NCBI GenBank assembly: GCA_037974665.1
Contig: CM075767.1
Location: 30,467,498 to 30,531,497 of the forward strand
Direction: 5' to 3'
From: Ehretia macrophylla
Lineage: Eukaryota > Streptophyta > Magnoliopsida > Boraginales > Ehretiaceae
DNA length: 64,000 bases
How positions within the stretch are numbered: the first letter of the stretch is position 1; each line of letters opens with the position of its first letter. Position numbers and translations under genes: made by a program. The notes under the pieces are model-generated. The model did not search any database. It was not told where the DNA came from and was given only the letters and a program-made list of their open reading frames with translations. Below, in pieces: positions 1 through 11,967 of the stretch.

Positions 1-7
1 CCTTTGT

Positions 8-77
8 TTTTTTTTTTGTCATTTCTTCATTTTCCTCTCATCTTCTCTCTCTCCCTCTCATTTTCTCTCTCTCTCTC
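8..77 (+). repeat. Poly-T run and CT-rich polypyrimidine tract
   Basis: A run of T at 8-17 is followed by an almost purely C/T stretch with (CT)n blocks to about 77. Such tracts are common in the transcribed part of long plant gypsy LTRs, which fits the element called here. It may be length-polymorphic. Confidence 0.7.
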
Positions 78-560
78 GGCCTTGGCTGAGTTCTCACCAT
101 CCTTTGCTCATCTTCATCAACTCATGGTGCATCAAGACAAACAACAATCAAAGAAACTCAAGCAAATAAGCTAGGATACGAAAATCACACATGCATGTCC
201 TTTGAAGTCTTTATTTCAACCCTAGGTGAGTTTTTAAGCTTCCATTTCTTTTATTCTTGTTCTAACCTCATGCATGTACTAAGAGCTTGGTCACTAAGCT
301 AGGAAAAATAGAGAAAATCTAGTTGGAACCTCGGCTAGGCAAAGGAGAAGAAGAAAATTGTGCTTCGACAAGTTTTTGCGCATCCTCTTGGTTGATTGCT
401 AAGGTGAGGGCTAAAACCTTTTGAAAATCCTTCAAAAATCCACATGCATGCTCATAAAAGTATGTCTTTGCTTCTGTACTTGAGTTATATGTTCGTTCAT
501 AAGCTTTTGCAACCATGCATGGCAAGATCTTGGCTTGAAAGTGATGATAGGTGAAGTCGG

Positions 561-970
561 ATTGTTGACAGCTCTCTGACCAGTTTGTTTCGAGGTAATT
601 TTAGCTAGGAAAATGATGTTGAAAATGAATGAAAATTGGTAGGTGACTAGTTTTTCTAGTTTTGAACATTTTTCGCAGAAATAGGCCGAAGCTAATGTTG
701 ACTCTAAGGTCCTCAAAATATTAAATCTTTAAAATGTGTCCAAATCTGGAAATCTGGAAAAATGAAGCAGGTTTTGACAGATGCACTGACCTTGTAGAAC
801 GAACCAGATTTGACTTAGTAAATGATGTCCAAAATGCATGAAATTTGAGTGTGCTAATAGATTTTTCCGTTCTGGACATTTTTATCAGAAATGGACTAAG
901 GCTAAATCTGACCCTAAGGACCTCAAAAACGTCAATTATCGAAATGTGTGCAAATCTGGACAGTTTTGTG
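561..970 (+). repeat. Diverged tandem duplication inside the LTR-like region (about 2 x 205 bp)
   Basis: Copy A (about 561-760) and copy B (about 771-970) share an ordered series of matching words: TTGACAG near the start, then TGACC, AATGATGT, an ACATTTTT(C/A) block, CAGAAAT, CTAAGG followed by CCTCAAAA, and AAATGTGT(C/G)CAAATCTGGA at the end. The offset is about 208 bp. Many substitutions separate the copies, so the duplication is old. I see no open frame through it. Confidence 0.65.
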
Positions 971-2897
971 CTATCCCACTGTTTCGGCTATAACTAATGA
1001 TCCCGAATTCCAAATGATGCAAGGTTTGTTTCTGATTTTAGTTCACTTCTTAAGATTTAATTTTACATCTTATTCACTGGAATTTGAGATTGTTTTCTTA
1101 TCTTAATGTTTGTGAGAATACAGCCTATTGCAGTGAGGGTTTCACTTAGTTATATGCTTGGAAAAATTGTTGTAACCTCTCTTGTGATGTTAATTGCTTG
1201 GAATTGTGGTGTTGGGATGTTGTGTGGACTGTTTGAGTACTTGAGGATGTTTGAATTAAATGATGCATGACTAGAGATTGATTTTGAGTTGACTTAGGGT
1301 TTAATCACACGGTTAAGCATGAAACGGAAACCCTAATGACTAGGTAGGCTTGCTAAGTGTTGATCATTTGGATATTGTGTGGAATTATATGCTTAGTAGG
1401 CTGCCCGTAAATGCCTTTATAGTCCTAAATGTAATTTTGATCATTGCATGTTGACAAATAGGCTTTTCTTGCATCCGAACCCACGTAGATGTTGTTGCAT
1501 GTTGAATAATCCTATCACCTGATTACGTGGACTTCGAAATGAGTTATATGGCTTGATTTACATGTGTTACATGGCTGCCCATTTAATGTTCATATAACTC
1601 TATATGCCTTTCAAGTGAAATTACTTGTCTTATCGTGCCCTGCCTGTTTACTTGTCAATGTGCAATTTTATGACTGTCCGGAGGCAACCTACTTTGTTGT
1701 CCTCCTAACGTGATATGGTAATGTCATAAATGTGCACTGCATACAAGGTTGCAACCTTTCCTGTCGGCATGGTAGCGATCACGCACACCGGGCGGCATCG
1801 AGCTTGCCGGTGCACCAGTGACTACCATGGTCCCATTCCCTCTCTCGCTTGGGGGCTAGACTTCCTCGGAGAGTTGGGTCGTAGGATTTCGGGGTACATC
1901 CGGAGTACACCCACTTGGCGTGTTTGGGGGATGATTTGAAGTCGGCCGCAACAACTGATTCTGGAACTGATCTGAGAGCAAAAGCTCACTGTATCCTTTT
2001 TACTATGTGTATAAGTACTCTCGCTTGGTTCCTAGAGAACCTCGGGGTGGAAAGACCGGTATTTCTGTTCCTGTACTTATATTATTGTTATATTCATGCT
2101 TGCAAAAGGATTTCATAAGTTGAACCGGAAAATGAGTTTCAAAACCTATTTCTCGTTCCCCCTCGCTGAGTTCATAAGGACTCACCCTCTTTTATCATCT
2201 CAGGTGAAAAAGATCCAGAACAGGTACCCGAGGACGGTGTGCCTAACGATGAATCCTTGGAGTGATTGCCTGTTTGTGTGCTTTGCGTGATTATGGCTAC
2301 TTGTGAACTTTATGCTACTTGAAGACTATTTCCTTTATGTTGCTTGTTATTTGTAATGTAAAAAGACCCCCGTTGTAATTTGGGGTCTAATTTTGGTTTG
2401 TACTGATATTGCTAGACAGACACTAGACACTACTGTGATCGTTTTGCTATTATTACCGCTAGTATCTATCATAGGTTACGACGTATTAGTTAAGGACTAA
2501 GAAAATGAACCTATCCAATCTTAAACAGGTACTCGCTATTAAGCTAAGATCAACAGGTACTTTTGTAACGAGGATAAACAAACAAATGAGACATAGTATC
2601 ATGCTAGGTCATAAATCAAACGAGACATCGAGATAACCAATAGGCATTTCAATTGATATTAAATAGTAATCCTAGTAGGAATTGAAACTGGAGATCATAA
2701 AAATTTGAGGCGTTTAGAGAATAAGGCCAAACCAAAGAGTCCAATTACAGCCGTCAAGCTGCCGGTTTTTCGAAAAACTTTAGAGTCTAGACTCAAACGA
2801 TAGATGTTAAATATTCATAAACGGTTAAGTATGTGACATGTCCTGAACGTTTAGATCACACCCTAGTCTAACCTTATAGGCCAAGTTGGGGCGTAAC
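971..2897. other. Non-coding remainder of the LTR-like region
   Basis: No gene, RNA or tandem repeat is recognisable here. The longest frames (about 60-70 codons near 1,730-1,940 and 1,915-2,290) overlap one another, have no domain-like composition and are not supported as genes. The block at about 1,760-1,930 is more GC-rich than its surroundings. The last 400 bp is AT-rich and runs up to the CA at 2,897-2,898. Confidence 0.6.
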
Positions 2898-2898
2898 A

Positions 2899-3051
2899 TC
2901 GTGAGCTGTTAAAAGGATGGCAACCTTACTCGCGGGACATTAGAGGGCCCTACAATGTATCGATATCACATCTTGCGAGGATGCTGCGTTGTTGAAGCGG
3001 ATGGGTTGTTGTTAAGCCCATTGGGCCTTCTGAATGGGCCATCAACATGAC
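2899..3051 (+). repeat. Truncated first 5S spacer at the junction, promoter region deleted
   Basis: The spacer begins abruptly at TCGTGAGCTG, about 150 bp upstream of gene 1. It lacks about 48 bp between GGGCCATC and TCAACATGA (junction at about 3,043-3,045). The missing part normally holds the ATAAAG element and the GC at -14/-13. Confidence 0.85.
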
Positions 3052-3170
3052 GGGGGCGATCATACCAGCACTAATGCACCGGATCCCGTCAGAACTCCGA
3101 AGTTAAGCGTGCTTGGGCAAGAGTAGTACTAGGATGGGTGACCCCTTGGGAAGTCCTCGTGTTGCACCCC
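3052..3170 (+). rRNA. 5S rRNA: 5S rRNA gene, copy 1 (promoter-deleted)
   Basis: Full 119-nt copy with T4G, A37G, G68A and C95T. T4G disturbs the terminal helix. The upstream TATA-like and GC elements are deleted, so it is probably not transcribed from its own promoter. It is the array gene nearest the LTR-like element. Confidence 0.9.
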
Positions 3171-3727
3171 ATTTTCAATTTTTTTTTCCTCCGGTTAGGG
3201 TTACCAAGATACTTTATCCACCACATTTCTATTATCGAATCCCACGGCACCTTGGGCAAGAAAACTTCGCTTCACGTGGAGGCTGGGCCCGCAAACCGAG
3301 GGCGTAGGGCTTGTGACCAGGTCTCCGTCGCTCCGGTGACCATTACTTTTGATCAGTAAGGAGTTACGCGGCGCACAACAGCCGTTGGAAAGCACTCCAA
3401 GAGCTCTACGACGGGGGCAGCTAGCTTGCTCATTGTGCCCCTTTTGGAGCCCAAAATCGAACGTTTTCATCAGTTTCGGGCCACTTTTCTGATTTTGCTC
3501 TATTTTTTCATTCTGGATCGTACGTCGTGAGCTGTTAAAAGGACGACAACCTTACTCGCGGGACGTTAGAGGGCCCTACAACTCGTCGATATCACGTCTT
3601 GCGAGGATGCTGCGTTGTTGACGCGGATGGGTTGTTGTTAAGCCCATTGGGACTTCTGAATGGGCCATCTCTCTAAGCTGGGACTGTGAACCGTTAACAC
3701 ATAAAAGAATTGTGCCCTCAACATGAC

Positions 3728-3846
3728 GGGTGCGATCATACCAGCACTAATGCACCGGATCCCATCAGAACTCCAAAGTTAAGCGTGCTTGGGTGAGAGT
3801 AGTACTAGGATGGGTGACCCCCAGGGAAGTCCTCGTGTTGCACCCC
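3728..3846 (+). rRNA. 5S rRNA: 5S rRNA gene, copy 2
   Basis: Full-length copy with G48A, C67T and T96A. Two of the three changes are transitions at CpG sites. A normal upstream ATAAA-type element is present. Confidence 0.93.
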
Positions 3847-4405
3847 ACTTTTCAATTTTTTTTCCTCCGATTAGGGTTGCCAATATGCTTTATCCACCAT
3901 ATTTCTATTATCGAATCCCACAGCACCTTGGGCAAGAAAACTTCGCTTCACGTGGAAGCTGGGCCAGCAAACAGAGGGCATAGGGCTTGTGACCAGGTCT
4001 CCATCGCTACGGTGCCCATAACTTTTGATCCGTAAGGAGTTACGCGGCGCATAGCATACCGCTGCAAAGCTCTCCGAGAGCTCTACGACGGGGGCAGTGA
4101 GCTTGCTCGTTGTGCCCATTTTTGGAGCCTAAAATCGAACGTTTTCATCAGTTTCGGGCCACTTTTCTTATTAAGCTCTATTTTTTCGTCCAGGATTGTA
4201 CGTCGTGAGCTATTAAAAGGACGACAACCTTACTCACGTGACATTAGAGGGCCCTACAATGCGTCGATATCGCGTCCTGCGAGGATGCTGCATTATTGAA
4301 GCTAATGGGTTGTTGTTAAGCCTATTGGGCCTTCTCAATGGGCCATCTCTCTAGGCTGCGACTGTGAACCATTGACACATAAAGGAATTGGGCCCTCAAC
4401 ATGAC

Positions 4406-4524
4406 GGGTGCGATCATACCAGTACTAATGCACCGGATTCCATCAGAACTTCGAAGTTATGCATGCTTGGGCGAGAGTAGTACTAGGATGGGTGACCCCC
4501 TGGGAAGTCCTCGTGTTGCACCCA
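4406..4524 (+). rRNA. 5S rRNA: 5S rRNA gene, copy 3 (TATGCAT box A variant)
   Basis: Carries C18T, C34T, C46T, A55T, G58A and C119A. A55T with G58A turns box A into GTTATGCATG, a variant seen in a recurring subfamily (also 10,494; 13,189; 17,932; 19,965; 22,999). Probably poorly active. Confidence 0.88.
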
Positions 4525-5082
4525 CCTTTTCAATTTTTTTTCCTCTGGTTAGGGTTGCCAAGATACTATATCCACCACATTTCTATTATCGAATCCCACG
4601 GCACCTTGGGCAAGACAACTTCGCTTCACGTTGAGGATGGGCTCGCAAACCGAGGGCGTAGGGCTTGTGACCAAGTCTCCTTCGCTCCGGTGCCCATAAC
4701 TATTGATCTGTAAGGAGTTACACGGCGAACAACATAATGTTGGAAAGCACTCCAAGAGCTCTACGACGGGGGCAGCTAGCTTGCTCGCTGTGCCCTTTTT
4801 GGAGCCCAAAATCGAACGTTTTCATCAGTTTCGGGCCACTTTTCTAGTTTTGCTATGTTTTTCCATCCCGGATCGTACGTCGTGAGCTGTTAAAAGGACG
4901 ACAACTTTACTCACGGGACATTAGAGGGCCCTACAATGTGTCGATATCTCGTCTTGCGAGGATGCTGGGTTGTTGAAGCAGATGGGTTGTCGTTAATCCC
5001 ATTGGGCCTTCTGAATAGGCCATCTCTCTAGGCTGGGACTGTGAAACGTTAACACATAAATGAATTGTTCCCTCAACATGAT

Positions 5083-5201
5083 TGGTGCAATCATACCAAC
5101 ACTAATGCACCGGATCCCATCAGAACTCCGAAGTGAAGCGTGCTTGGGCGAGAGTAGTACTAGGATGGGTGACCCCCTGGGAAGTCCTCGTGTTGCACCC
5201 C
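5083..5201 (+). rRNA. 5S rRNA: 5S rRNA gene, copy 4
   Basis: Carries G1T, G7A, G17A and T53G. The bases just before the gene read ATGAT instead of ATGAC, so the conserved C at -1 is lost. The upstream spacer is of the B haplotype. Confidence 0.9.
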
Positions 5202-5758
5202 CATTTTCAATTTTTTTTCCTCCGGTTAGGGTTATCAAGATACTTTATCCACCACATTTCTATTATCGAATCCTACGGCACCTTGGGCAAGACAACTTCG
5301 CTTCACGTGGAGGCTGGGCCAGCAAACCGAGGGCGTAGGGCTTGTGACCAAGTCACCTTCGCTCCGGTGCCCATAACTTTTGATCCGTAAGGAGTAACGC
5401 AGCGTATAGCGTACCGTTGGAAAGCTCTCCGAGAGCTCTACCACGGGGGCAGCTAGCTTGTTCGCTATGCCTTTTTTGGAGCCCAAAATTGAACTTTTTC
5501 ATCAGTTTCGGGCCATTTTCTTTTTTAGCTCTGTTTTTTCATCCCGGATCGTACGTCATGAGCTGTTAAAAGGACGACAACCTTACTCGCTGGACATTAG
5601 AGGGCCCTACAACGCGTCGATATCACGTCTTGCGAGGTTGCTGCGTTGTTGAAGCAGATGGGTTGTTGTTAAGCCCATTGGGCCTTCTGAATGGGCCATT
5701 ACTCTAGGCTAGGACTGTGAACCGTTAACACATAAAGGAATTGTGCCCTCAACATGAT

Positions 5759-5877
5759 GGGTGCGATCATACCAGCACTAATGCACCGGATTCCATCAGA
5801 ACACCGAAGTCAAGCGTGCTCGGGCTAGAGTAGTACTAGGATGGGTGACCCCCTGGGAAGTCCTCGTGTTGAACACC
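5759..5877 (+). rRNA. 5S rRNA: 5S rRNA gene, copy 5 (diverged)
   Basis: Carries C34T, T45A, T53C, T63C, G68T, C114A and C117A. Changes in box A and in the 3' strand of the terminal helix make it a probable pseudogene. The C at -1 is T. Confidence 0.88.
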
Positions 5878-6435
5878 CCTTTTCAATTTTTTTTCCTCCG
5901 GTTAGGGTTGCCAAGATACTTTATCCGCCACATTTCTATTATCGAATCCCACGGCACCATAGGCAAGACAACTTCGCTTCACGTGGAAGCTGGGCCCGCA
6001 AATCGAGGGCGTAGGGCTTGTGACCAGGTCTCCGTCGCTCTGGTGACCATTACTATTGATCCGTAAGGAGTTTCGCGGCGTACGGCATACCGTTGGAAAG
6101 CACTCCGAGAGCTCTGCGACGAGGGCAGCTAGCTTGTTCGTTGTGCCCTTTTTGGAGCCCAAAATCGAACATTTTCATCAGTTTCAGGCCACTTTTCTGG
6201 TTTTGCTCTATTTTTTCATCCCGGATCGTACGTCGTGAGCTGTTAAAAGGACGACAACCTTACTCGCGGGACGTTAGAGGGCCCTACAACGCGTCGATAT
6301 CACGTCTTGCGAGGATGCTGCGTTGTTGAAGAGGATGGGTTGTTGTTAAGCCCATTGGGCCTTCTGAATAGGCCATCTCTCTAGGCTAGGACTGTGAACC
6401 GTTAACAAATAAAGGAATTGTTCCCTCAACATGAC

Positions 6436-6554
6436 AGGTGCGATCATACCAGCACTAATGCACCGGATCCCATCAGAACTCCGAAGTTAAGTGTGCTTGG
6501 GCGAGAGTAGTACTAGGATGGTTGACCCCTTGGGAAGTCTTTGTGTTGCACCCC
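6436..6554 (+). rRNA. 5S rRNA: 5S rRNA gene, copy 6
   Basis: Carries G1A, C57T, G87T, C95T, C105T and C107T. Four of the six are C-to-T changes. Confidence 0.9.
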
Positions 6555-7111
6555 ACTTTTCAAATTTTTTTCCTCCGGTTAGGGTTATCAAGATACTTTA
6601 TCCACCACATTTCTATTATCGAATCCCACGGCACCTTGGGCAAGACAACTTCGCTTCACGTGGAGGCTGGGCCCACAAACTGAGGGCATTGGGCTTGTGA
6701 CGAAGTCTCCGTCACTCCGGTGCGCATAACTTTTGATCCGTAAGGAGTTACGATGCGCACAGCATACCGTTGCAAAGCTCTCTGAGAACACTACGATGGG
6801 GGCAGCGAGCAAGCTCGCTGTGCCAATTTTGGAGCCCAAAATCGAACGTTTTCATCAATTTCGAGCCACTTTGCTTATTAAGCTCTATTTTTCCATCCCG
6901 GATCGTATGTCGTGAGCTATTAAAAGGACGACAACGTGACACGCGGGACATTAGAGGGCCCTACAACGCGTCGATGTCACGTCTTGCGAGGATGCTGTGT
7001 TGTTGAAGCGGATGGGTTGTTGTTAAGCCCATTGGGCCTTTTGAATGGGCCATCTCTCTAGGCTGGGACTGTGAACCATTAACACATAAAGAATTGTGCC
7101 CTCAACATGAC

Positions 7112-7230
7112 GGTTGCGATCATACCAGCACTAATGCACCGGATCCCATCAGAACTCCGAGGTTAAGTGTGCTTGGGCGAGAGTAGTACTAGGATGGGTG
7201 ACTCCCTAGGAAGTCCTCGTGTTGCACCCC
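7112..7230 (+). rRNA. 5S rRNA: 5S rRNA gene, copy 7
   Basis: Carries G3T, A50G, C57T, C92T and G97A. Full length with a normal 3' end. Confidence 0.9.
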
Positions 7231-7787
7231 CATTTTCAAATTTTTTTTCCTCCGGTTAAGGTTGCCAAGAAACTTTATCCACCACATTTCTATTATCGAA
7301 TCCCACAGCACCTTGGGCCAGACAACTTCGCTTCACGTGGAGGCTGGGCCTGCAAACCGAGGGCGTAGGGCTTGTGACCAGGTCTCCGTCACTCCGATTC
7401 CCATAACTTTTGACCCGTAAGGAGTTACGCGGCGCACAGCATACCGTTGGAAAGCTCTCTGGGAGCTCTACGACAAGCGTAGCTAGCTTGCTTGAAGTGC
7501 CCTTTTTGGAGCCCAAAATCGAACGTTTTCATCAATTTCAGGCCACTTTTCTAAATTTGCTCTGTTTTTCCGTCCCGGATCGTACGTCGTGAGTTGTTAA
7601 ATGGACGACCACCTTACTCGCGGGACATTAGAGGGCCTACAACGCGTCAAAATCTCGCCTTGCGAGGATGCTAGGTTGTTGAACCGATGGGTTGTCGTTT
7701 AGCCCATTGGGCCTTTTGAATGGGCCATCTCTCTCGGCTGGGACTGTGAACCGTTAACACATAAAGGAATTGTGCCCTCAACATGAC

Positions 7788-7905
7788 GGGTGCAATCATA
7801 CCAGCACTAATGCACTAGATCCCATCAGAACTCTAAAGTTAAGCGTGCTAGGGCGAGAGTAGTACTAGGATGGGTGACCCCTGGGAAGTCCTCGTGTTGC
7901 ACCCC
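7788..7905 (+). rRNA. 5S rRNA: 5S rRNA gene, copy 8 (1-nt deletion)
   Basis: The copy is 118 nt long because one C is missing from the C91-C95 run. It also has G7A, C29T, G30A, C47T, G48A and T63A. Both strands of two CpG sites are hit, which suggests advanced deamination. Probable pseudogene. Confidence 0.87.
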
Positions 7906-8462
7906 CTTTTTCAATTTTTTTTGCTTCGGTTAGGGTTTCCAAGATACTTTCCACCACATTTCTATTATCGAATCCCACGGCACCATGGGCAAGACAACTT
8001 CGCTTCACGTGGAGGCTGGGCCAGCAAACCGAGGGCGTAGGGCTTGTGACCAAGTCACCTTCGCTCCAGTGCCCATAACTTTTTATCCGTAAGGAGTTCC
8101 GCGGCGCACAACATACCGTTGCAAAGCTCTCCGAGAGCTCTACAGCGGGGGCAGCCAGCTTGTTCGCTATGCCCTTTTTTGGAGCACAATATCGAATGTT
8201 TCCATCAGTTTCGGGCCACTTTTCTTTTTTAGCTCTATTTTTCCATCCCGGATCGTACGTCGTGAGCTGTTAAAAGGACGACAACCTTGCTCGCGGGACA
8301 ATAGAGGGCCCTACAACGTGTCGATATCACGTCTTGCAATGATGCTGCGTTGTTGAAGCGGATGGGTTATTGTTAAGCCCATTGGGCCTTCTGAATGGGC
8401 CATCTCTCTAGGCTGGGACTGTGAACCGTTAACACATAAAGGAATTGTGCACTCAACATGAC

Positions 8463-8581
8463 GGGTGCGATCATACCATCACTAATGCACCGGATCCCAT
8501 CAGAACTCCGAAGTTAAGCGTGCTTGGGCGAGAGTAGTACTTGGATGGGTGACCCCGTGGGAAGTCCTCGTTTCGCACCCC
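8463..8581 (+). rRNA. 5S rRNA: 5S rRNA gene, copy 9
   Basis: Carries G17T, A80T, C95G, G110T and T112C. The changes are not CpG-type, unlike most copies. Confidence 0.9.
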
Positions 8582-9138
8582 CCTTTTCAATTCTTTTTCC
8601 TCCGGTTAGGTTTGCCAAGATACTTTATCCACCACATTTCTATTATCGAATCCCACGGCACCTTGGGCAAGACAACTTTGCTTCATGTGGAGGCTGGGCC
8701 CGCAAACCGAGGGCGTAGGGCTTGTGACCAGGTCGCCGTCGCTCCGATGACCATTACTTTAGTTCCGTAAGGAGTTACGCGGCGCACAGCATACCGTTGG
8801 AAAACACTCCGAGAGCTCTACGACGAAGGCAGCTAGCTTGCACGCTGTGCCCTTTTTGGTGCCCAAAATCGATCATTTTCATTAGTTTCGGGCCACTTTT
8901 TTGGTTTTGCTCAATTTTTTTGACCCGAATTATACGATGTGAGCTATTAAAAGGATGACAACCTTACTCGCGGGACATTAAATGCCTTACAACGCGTCAA
9001 TATCACGTCTTGCGAGGATGCTGCGTTGTTGAAGCGGATGGGTTGTTGTTAAGCCCATTGGGCCTTCTGAATGGGCTTTCTCTCTAGGCTGGGACAGTGA
9101 ACCGTTAACACATAAAGGAATTGTGCCCTCAACATGGC

Positions 9139-9257
9139 GAGTGCGATCGTACCAGCACTAATGCACCGGATCCCATCAGAACTCCGAAGTTAAGCGTGCT
9201 TGGGCGATAGTAGTATTAGGATGGGTGACCCCCTGGGAAGTCCTCGTGTTGCACCCC
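9139..9257 (+). rRNA. 5S rRNA: 5S rRNA gene, copy 10
   Basis: Carries G2A, A11G, G70T and C78T. The leader reads ATGGC instead of ATGAC but keeps C at -1. Confidence 0.9.
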
Positions 9258-9816
9258 ACTTTTCAATTTTTTTTCCTTTGGTTAGGGTTGCCAAGATACT
9301 TTATCCACCATATTTGTATTATCGAATCCCACAGCACCTTGGGTAAGACAACTTCACCTCACGTGGTGGCTGGGCCCGCGAACCGAGGGCATAGGGCTTG
9401 TGACCAGGTAAACGTCGCTCCGGTGCCCATAACTTTTGATCCGTAAGGAGTTAGGCAGCACACAACATACCGTTGCAAAGCTCTCCGACATCTCTACAAC
9501 AGGGGAAGCGAGCATGCTCGCTGTGCCCATTTTTGGAGCCCAAAATTGAACGTTTTCATTAGTTTCGGGCCACTTTTCTTATTAAGCTCTATTTTTTCAT
9601 CCCGGATCGTACGTCGTGAGTTGTTAAAAGGATGACAACCTTACCCGCTGGACATTAGAGGTCCCTACAACGTGTCGATATCACGTCTTGCCAGGATGCT
9701 GCGTTGATAAAGCGGATGGGTTGTTGTTAAGCCCATTGGGCCTTATGAATGGGCCATCTCTCTAGGCTGCGACTGTGAACCGTTAACACATAAAGGAATT
9801 ATGCCCTCAACATGAT

Positions 9817-9935
9817 GGGTGCGATCATACCAGCACTAATGCACCGGATCCTATCAGAACTCCGAAGTTAAGCGTGCTTGGGCCAGAGTAGTACTAGGAT
9901 GGGTGACCCCATGGGAAGTCCTTGTGTTGCACCCC
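9817..9935 (+). rRNA. 5S rRNA: 5S rRNA gene, copy 11
   Basis: Carries C36T, G68C, C95A and C107T. The C at -1 is T. Confidence 0.91.
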
Positions 9936-10493
9936 CCTTTTCAAATTTTTTCCTCCGTTTAGGGTTGCCAAGATACTTTATCCACCACATTTCTATTATC
10001 GAATCCCACGGCACCTTGGGCAAGACAACTTCGCTTCACGTGGAGGCTGGGCCCGTAAACCGAGGGCGTAGGGCTTGTGACCAGGTCTCCGTCGCTCTGG
10101 TGCCCATAACTTTTGATCCGTAAGGAGTGACGTGATGCACAGCATACAGTTGCGAAGCTCTCCGAGAGCTCTACGACGGGGGCGGTGAGCATGCTTGCTG
10201 TGCCCATTTTTGGAGGCTAAAATCGAACGTTTTTATCAGTTCCGGGCCACTTTTCCTATTAAGCTCTATTTTTCCGTCCCGGATCATACGTCGTGATCTG
10301 TTAAAAGGACGACAACCTTACTCGCGGGACATTAGAGGGCCCTACAACTCATCGATATCACGTCTTGTGAGGATGCTGCGTTGTTGAAGCGTATGGGTTG
10401 TTGTTAAGCCCATTGGGCCTTCTGAATGGGCCATCTCTCTAGGCTGGGACTGTGAACCGTTAACACATAAAGGAATTGTGCCCTCAACATGAC

Positions 10494-10612
10494 GGGTGAG
10501 ATCATACTAGTACTAATTCACCGGATTCCATCAGAACTCCAAAGTTATGCATGCTTGGGCGTGAGTAGTACTAGCATGGGTGACCCCTTCGGAAGTACTC
10601 GTGTCGCACCCC
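10494..10612 (+). rRNA. 5S rRNA: 5S rRNA gene, copy 12 (heavily diverged, TATGCAT variant)
   Basis: About 14 substitutions: C6A, C15T, C18T, G25T, C34T, G48A, A55T, G58A, A69T, G82C, C95T, G97C, C104A and T112C. It belongs to the GTTATGCATG box A subfamily. Probable pseudogene. Confidence 0.85.
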
Positions 10613-11170
10613 CCTTTTCAATTTTTTTTGCTTCGGTTAGGGTTGCCAAGATACTTTATCCTCCACATTTCTATTATCGAATCCCACGGCACCTTGGGCA
10701 AGACAACTTCGATTCACGTGGAGGATGGGCCAGCAAACCGCGGGCGTAGGGCTTGTGAGCTGGTCACCTCGGCTCCGGTGCCCATAACTTTTGATCCGTA
10801 AGGAGTTACGCGGCGCACAGCATATCGTTGCAATGCTCTCCGAGAGTTCTACAACGGGGGCAGCCAGCTTGTTTGCTATGCCCTTTTTTGGAGGCTAAAA
10901 TTGAACGTTTTCATCAGTTTCGAGCCACTTTTCTTTTTTAGCTCTATTTTTCGGTCCCAGATCGTACGTCGTGAGCTGTTAAAGGGATGACAACCTTACT
11001 CGCTGGACATTAGAGGGCCCTACAACGTGTCGATATCACGTCTTGCAAGGATGCTGCGTTGTTGAAGGGGATGGGTTGTTGTTAAGACTATTGGCCTTTT
11101 GAATGGGCCATCTCTCTAGGCTGGGACTGTGAACCGTTAACACATAAAGGAATTGTGCCCTCAACATGAC

Positions 11171-11289
11171 GGGTGCGGTCATACCATGACTAATGCACCG
11201 GATCCCATCAAAACTTCGAAGTTAAGCGTGCTTGGGCGAGAGTATTACTAGGATGGGTGACCCCCTGGGAAGTCCTCGTGTTGCACCTC
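11171..11289 (+). rRNA. 5S rRNA: 5S rRNA gene, copy 13
   Basis: Carries A8G, G17T, C18G, G41A, C46T, G75T and C118T. Likely impaired. Confidence 0.88.
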
Positions 11290-11848
11290 TCTTTTCAATT
11301 TTTTTACCTCCGGTTAGGGTTGCCAAGATACTTTATCGACCACATTTCTATTATCGAATCCCACGGCACCTTGGGCAAGACAACTTCGCTTGACGTGGAG
11401 GTTGGGCACGCAAACCGAGAGCATAGGGCTTGTGACCAGGTCTCCGTCGCTTCGGCACCCATAACTTTTGATTCGTAAGGAGTTACGCAACACAAAGCAT
11501 ACTGTTGCATAGCTCTCCGAGAGCTCTATGACGGTGGCAGCGAGCTTGCTCGCTTCGCCTATTTTTCGAGCTCAAAATCGAACGTTTTCATCAGTTTTGG
11601 GCCACTTTTCTTTTAAAGCTCTATTTTTTCATGCCGGATTGTACATCGTGAGCTGTTAAAAGCACGAAGACCTTACCTGCTGGACATTAGTGGGCCCTAC
11701 AACGTGTCGATATCACGTCTTGCGAGGATGCTGTGTTGTTGAAGCAGATGGGATGTTGTTAAGCCCATTGGGCCTTCTGAATGGGCCATCTCTCTAGGCT
11801 GGGACTGTGAACCGTTAACACATAAAAGAATTTTGCCCTCAACATGAC

Positions 11849-11967
11849 GGGTGTAGTCATACCAGCACTAATGCACCGGATCCCATTAGAACTCCGAAGT
11901 TAAGCGTGCTTGGGCGAGAGTAGTACTAGGATGGGTGACCCCATGGGAAGTCCTCGTGTTGCACCCC
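11849..11967 (+). rRNA. 5S rRNA: 5S rRNA gene, copy 14
   Basis: Carries C6T, G7A, A8G, C39T and C95A. The internal promoter region is otherwise intact. Its spacer has a deletion of about 15 bp near 12,205. Confidence 0.91.

Larger units (their letters stand above)
1..2898 (+). mobile_element. Probable 3' portion of a long LTR of a Ty3/gypsy-type retrotransposon
   Basis: This is the only part of the window unrelated to the 5S unit, and it has no credible coding frame. It opens with a poly-T and CT-rich tract, has an AT-rich middle and a GC-richer block near 1,760-1,930, and ends GGGGCGTAACA at 2,888-2,898. LTRs begin TG and end CA, and many plant gypsy LTRs end in a GGGG(C/T)GT(T)ACA-like string. 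The next base (2,899) is ordinary 5S spacer, as expected for an insertion. The general composition resembles long LTRs of the Tekay/Del chromovirus group, but that is from memory and inference. The 5' end of the LTR, the primer-binding site and the internal gag-pol region would lie left of the window. It could instead be other non-5S flanking DNA at the array edge. Confidence 0.55.

Noticed and set aside
1730..2290. Short open frames (60-70 codons) in the LTR-like region
   Set aside because: They overlap on both strands, have low-information composition and match no recognisable family.
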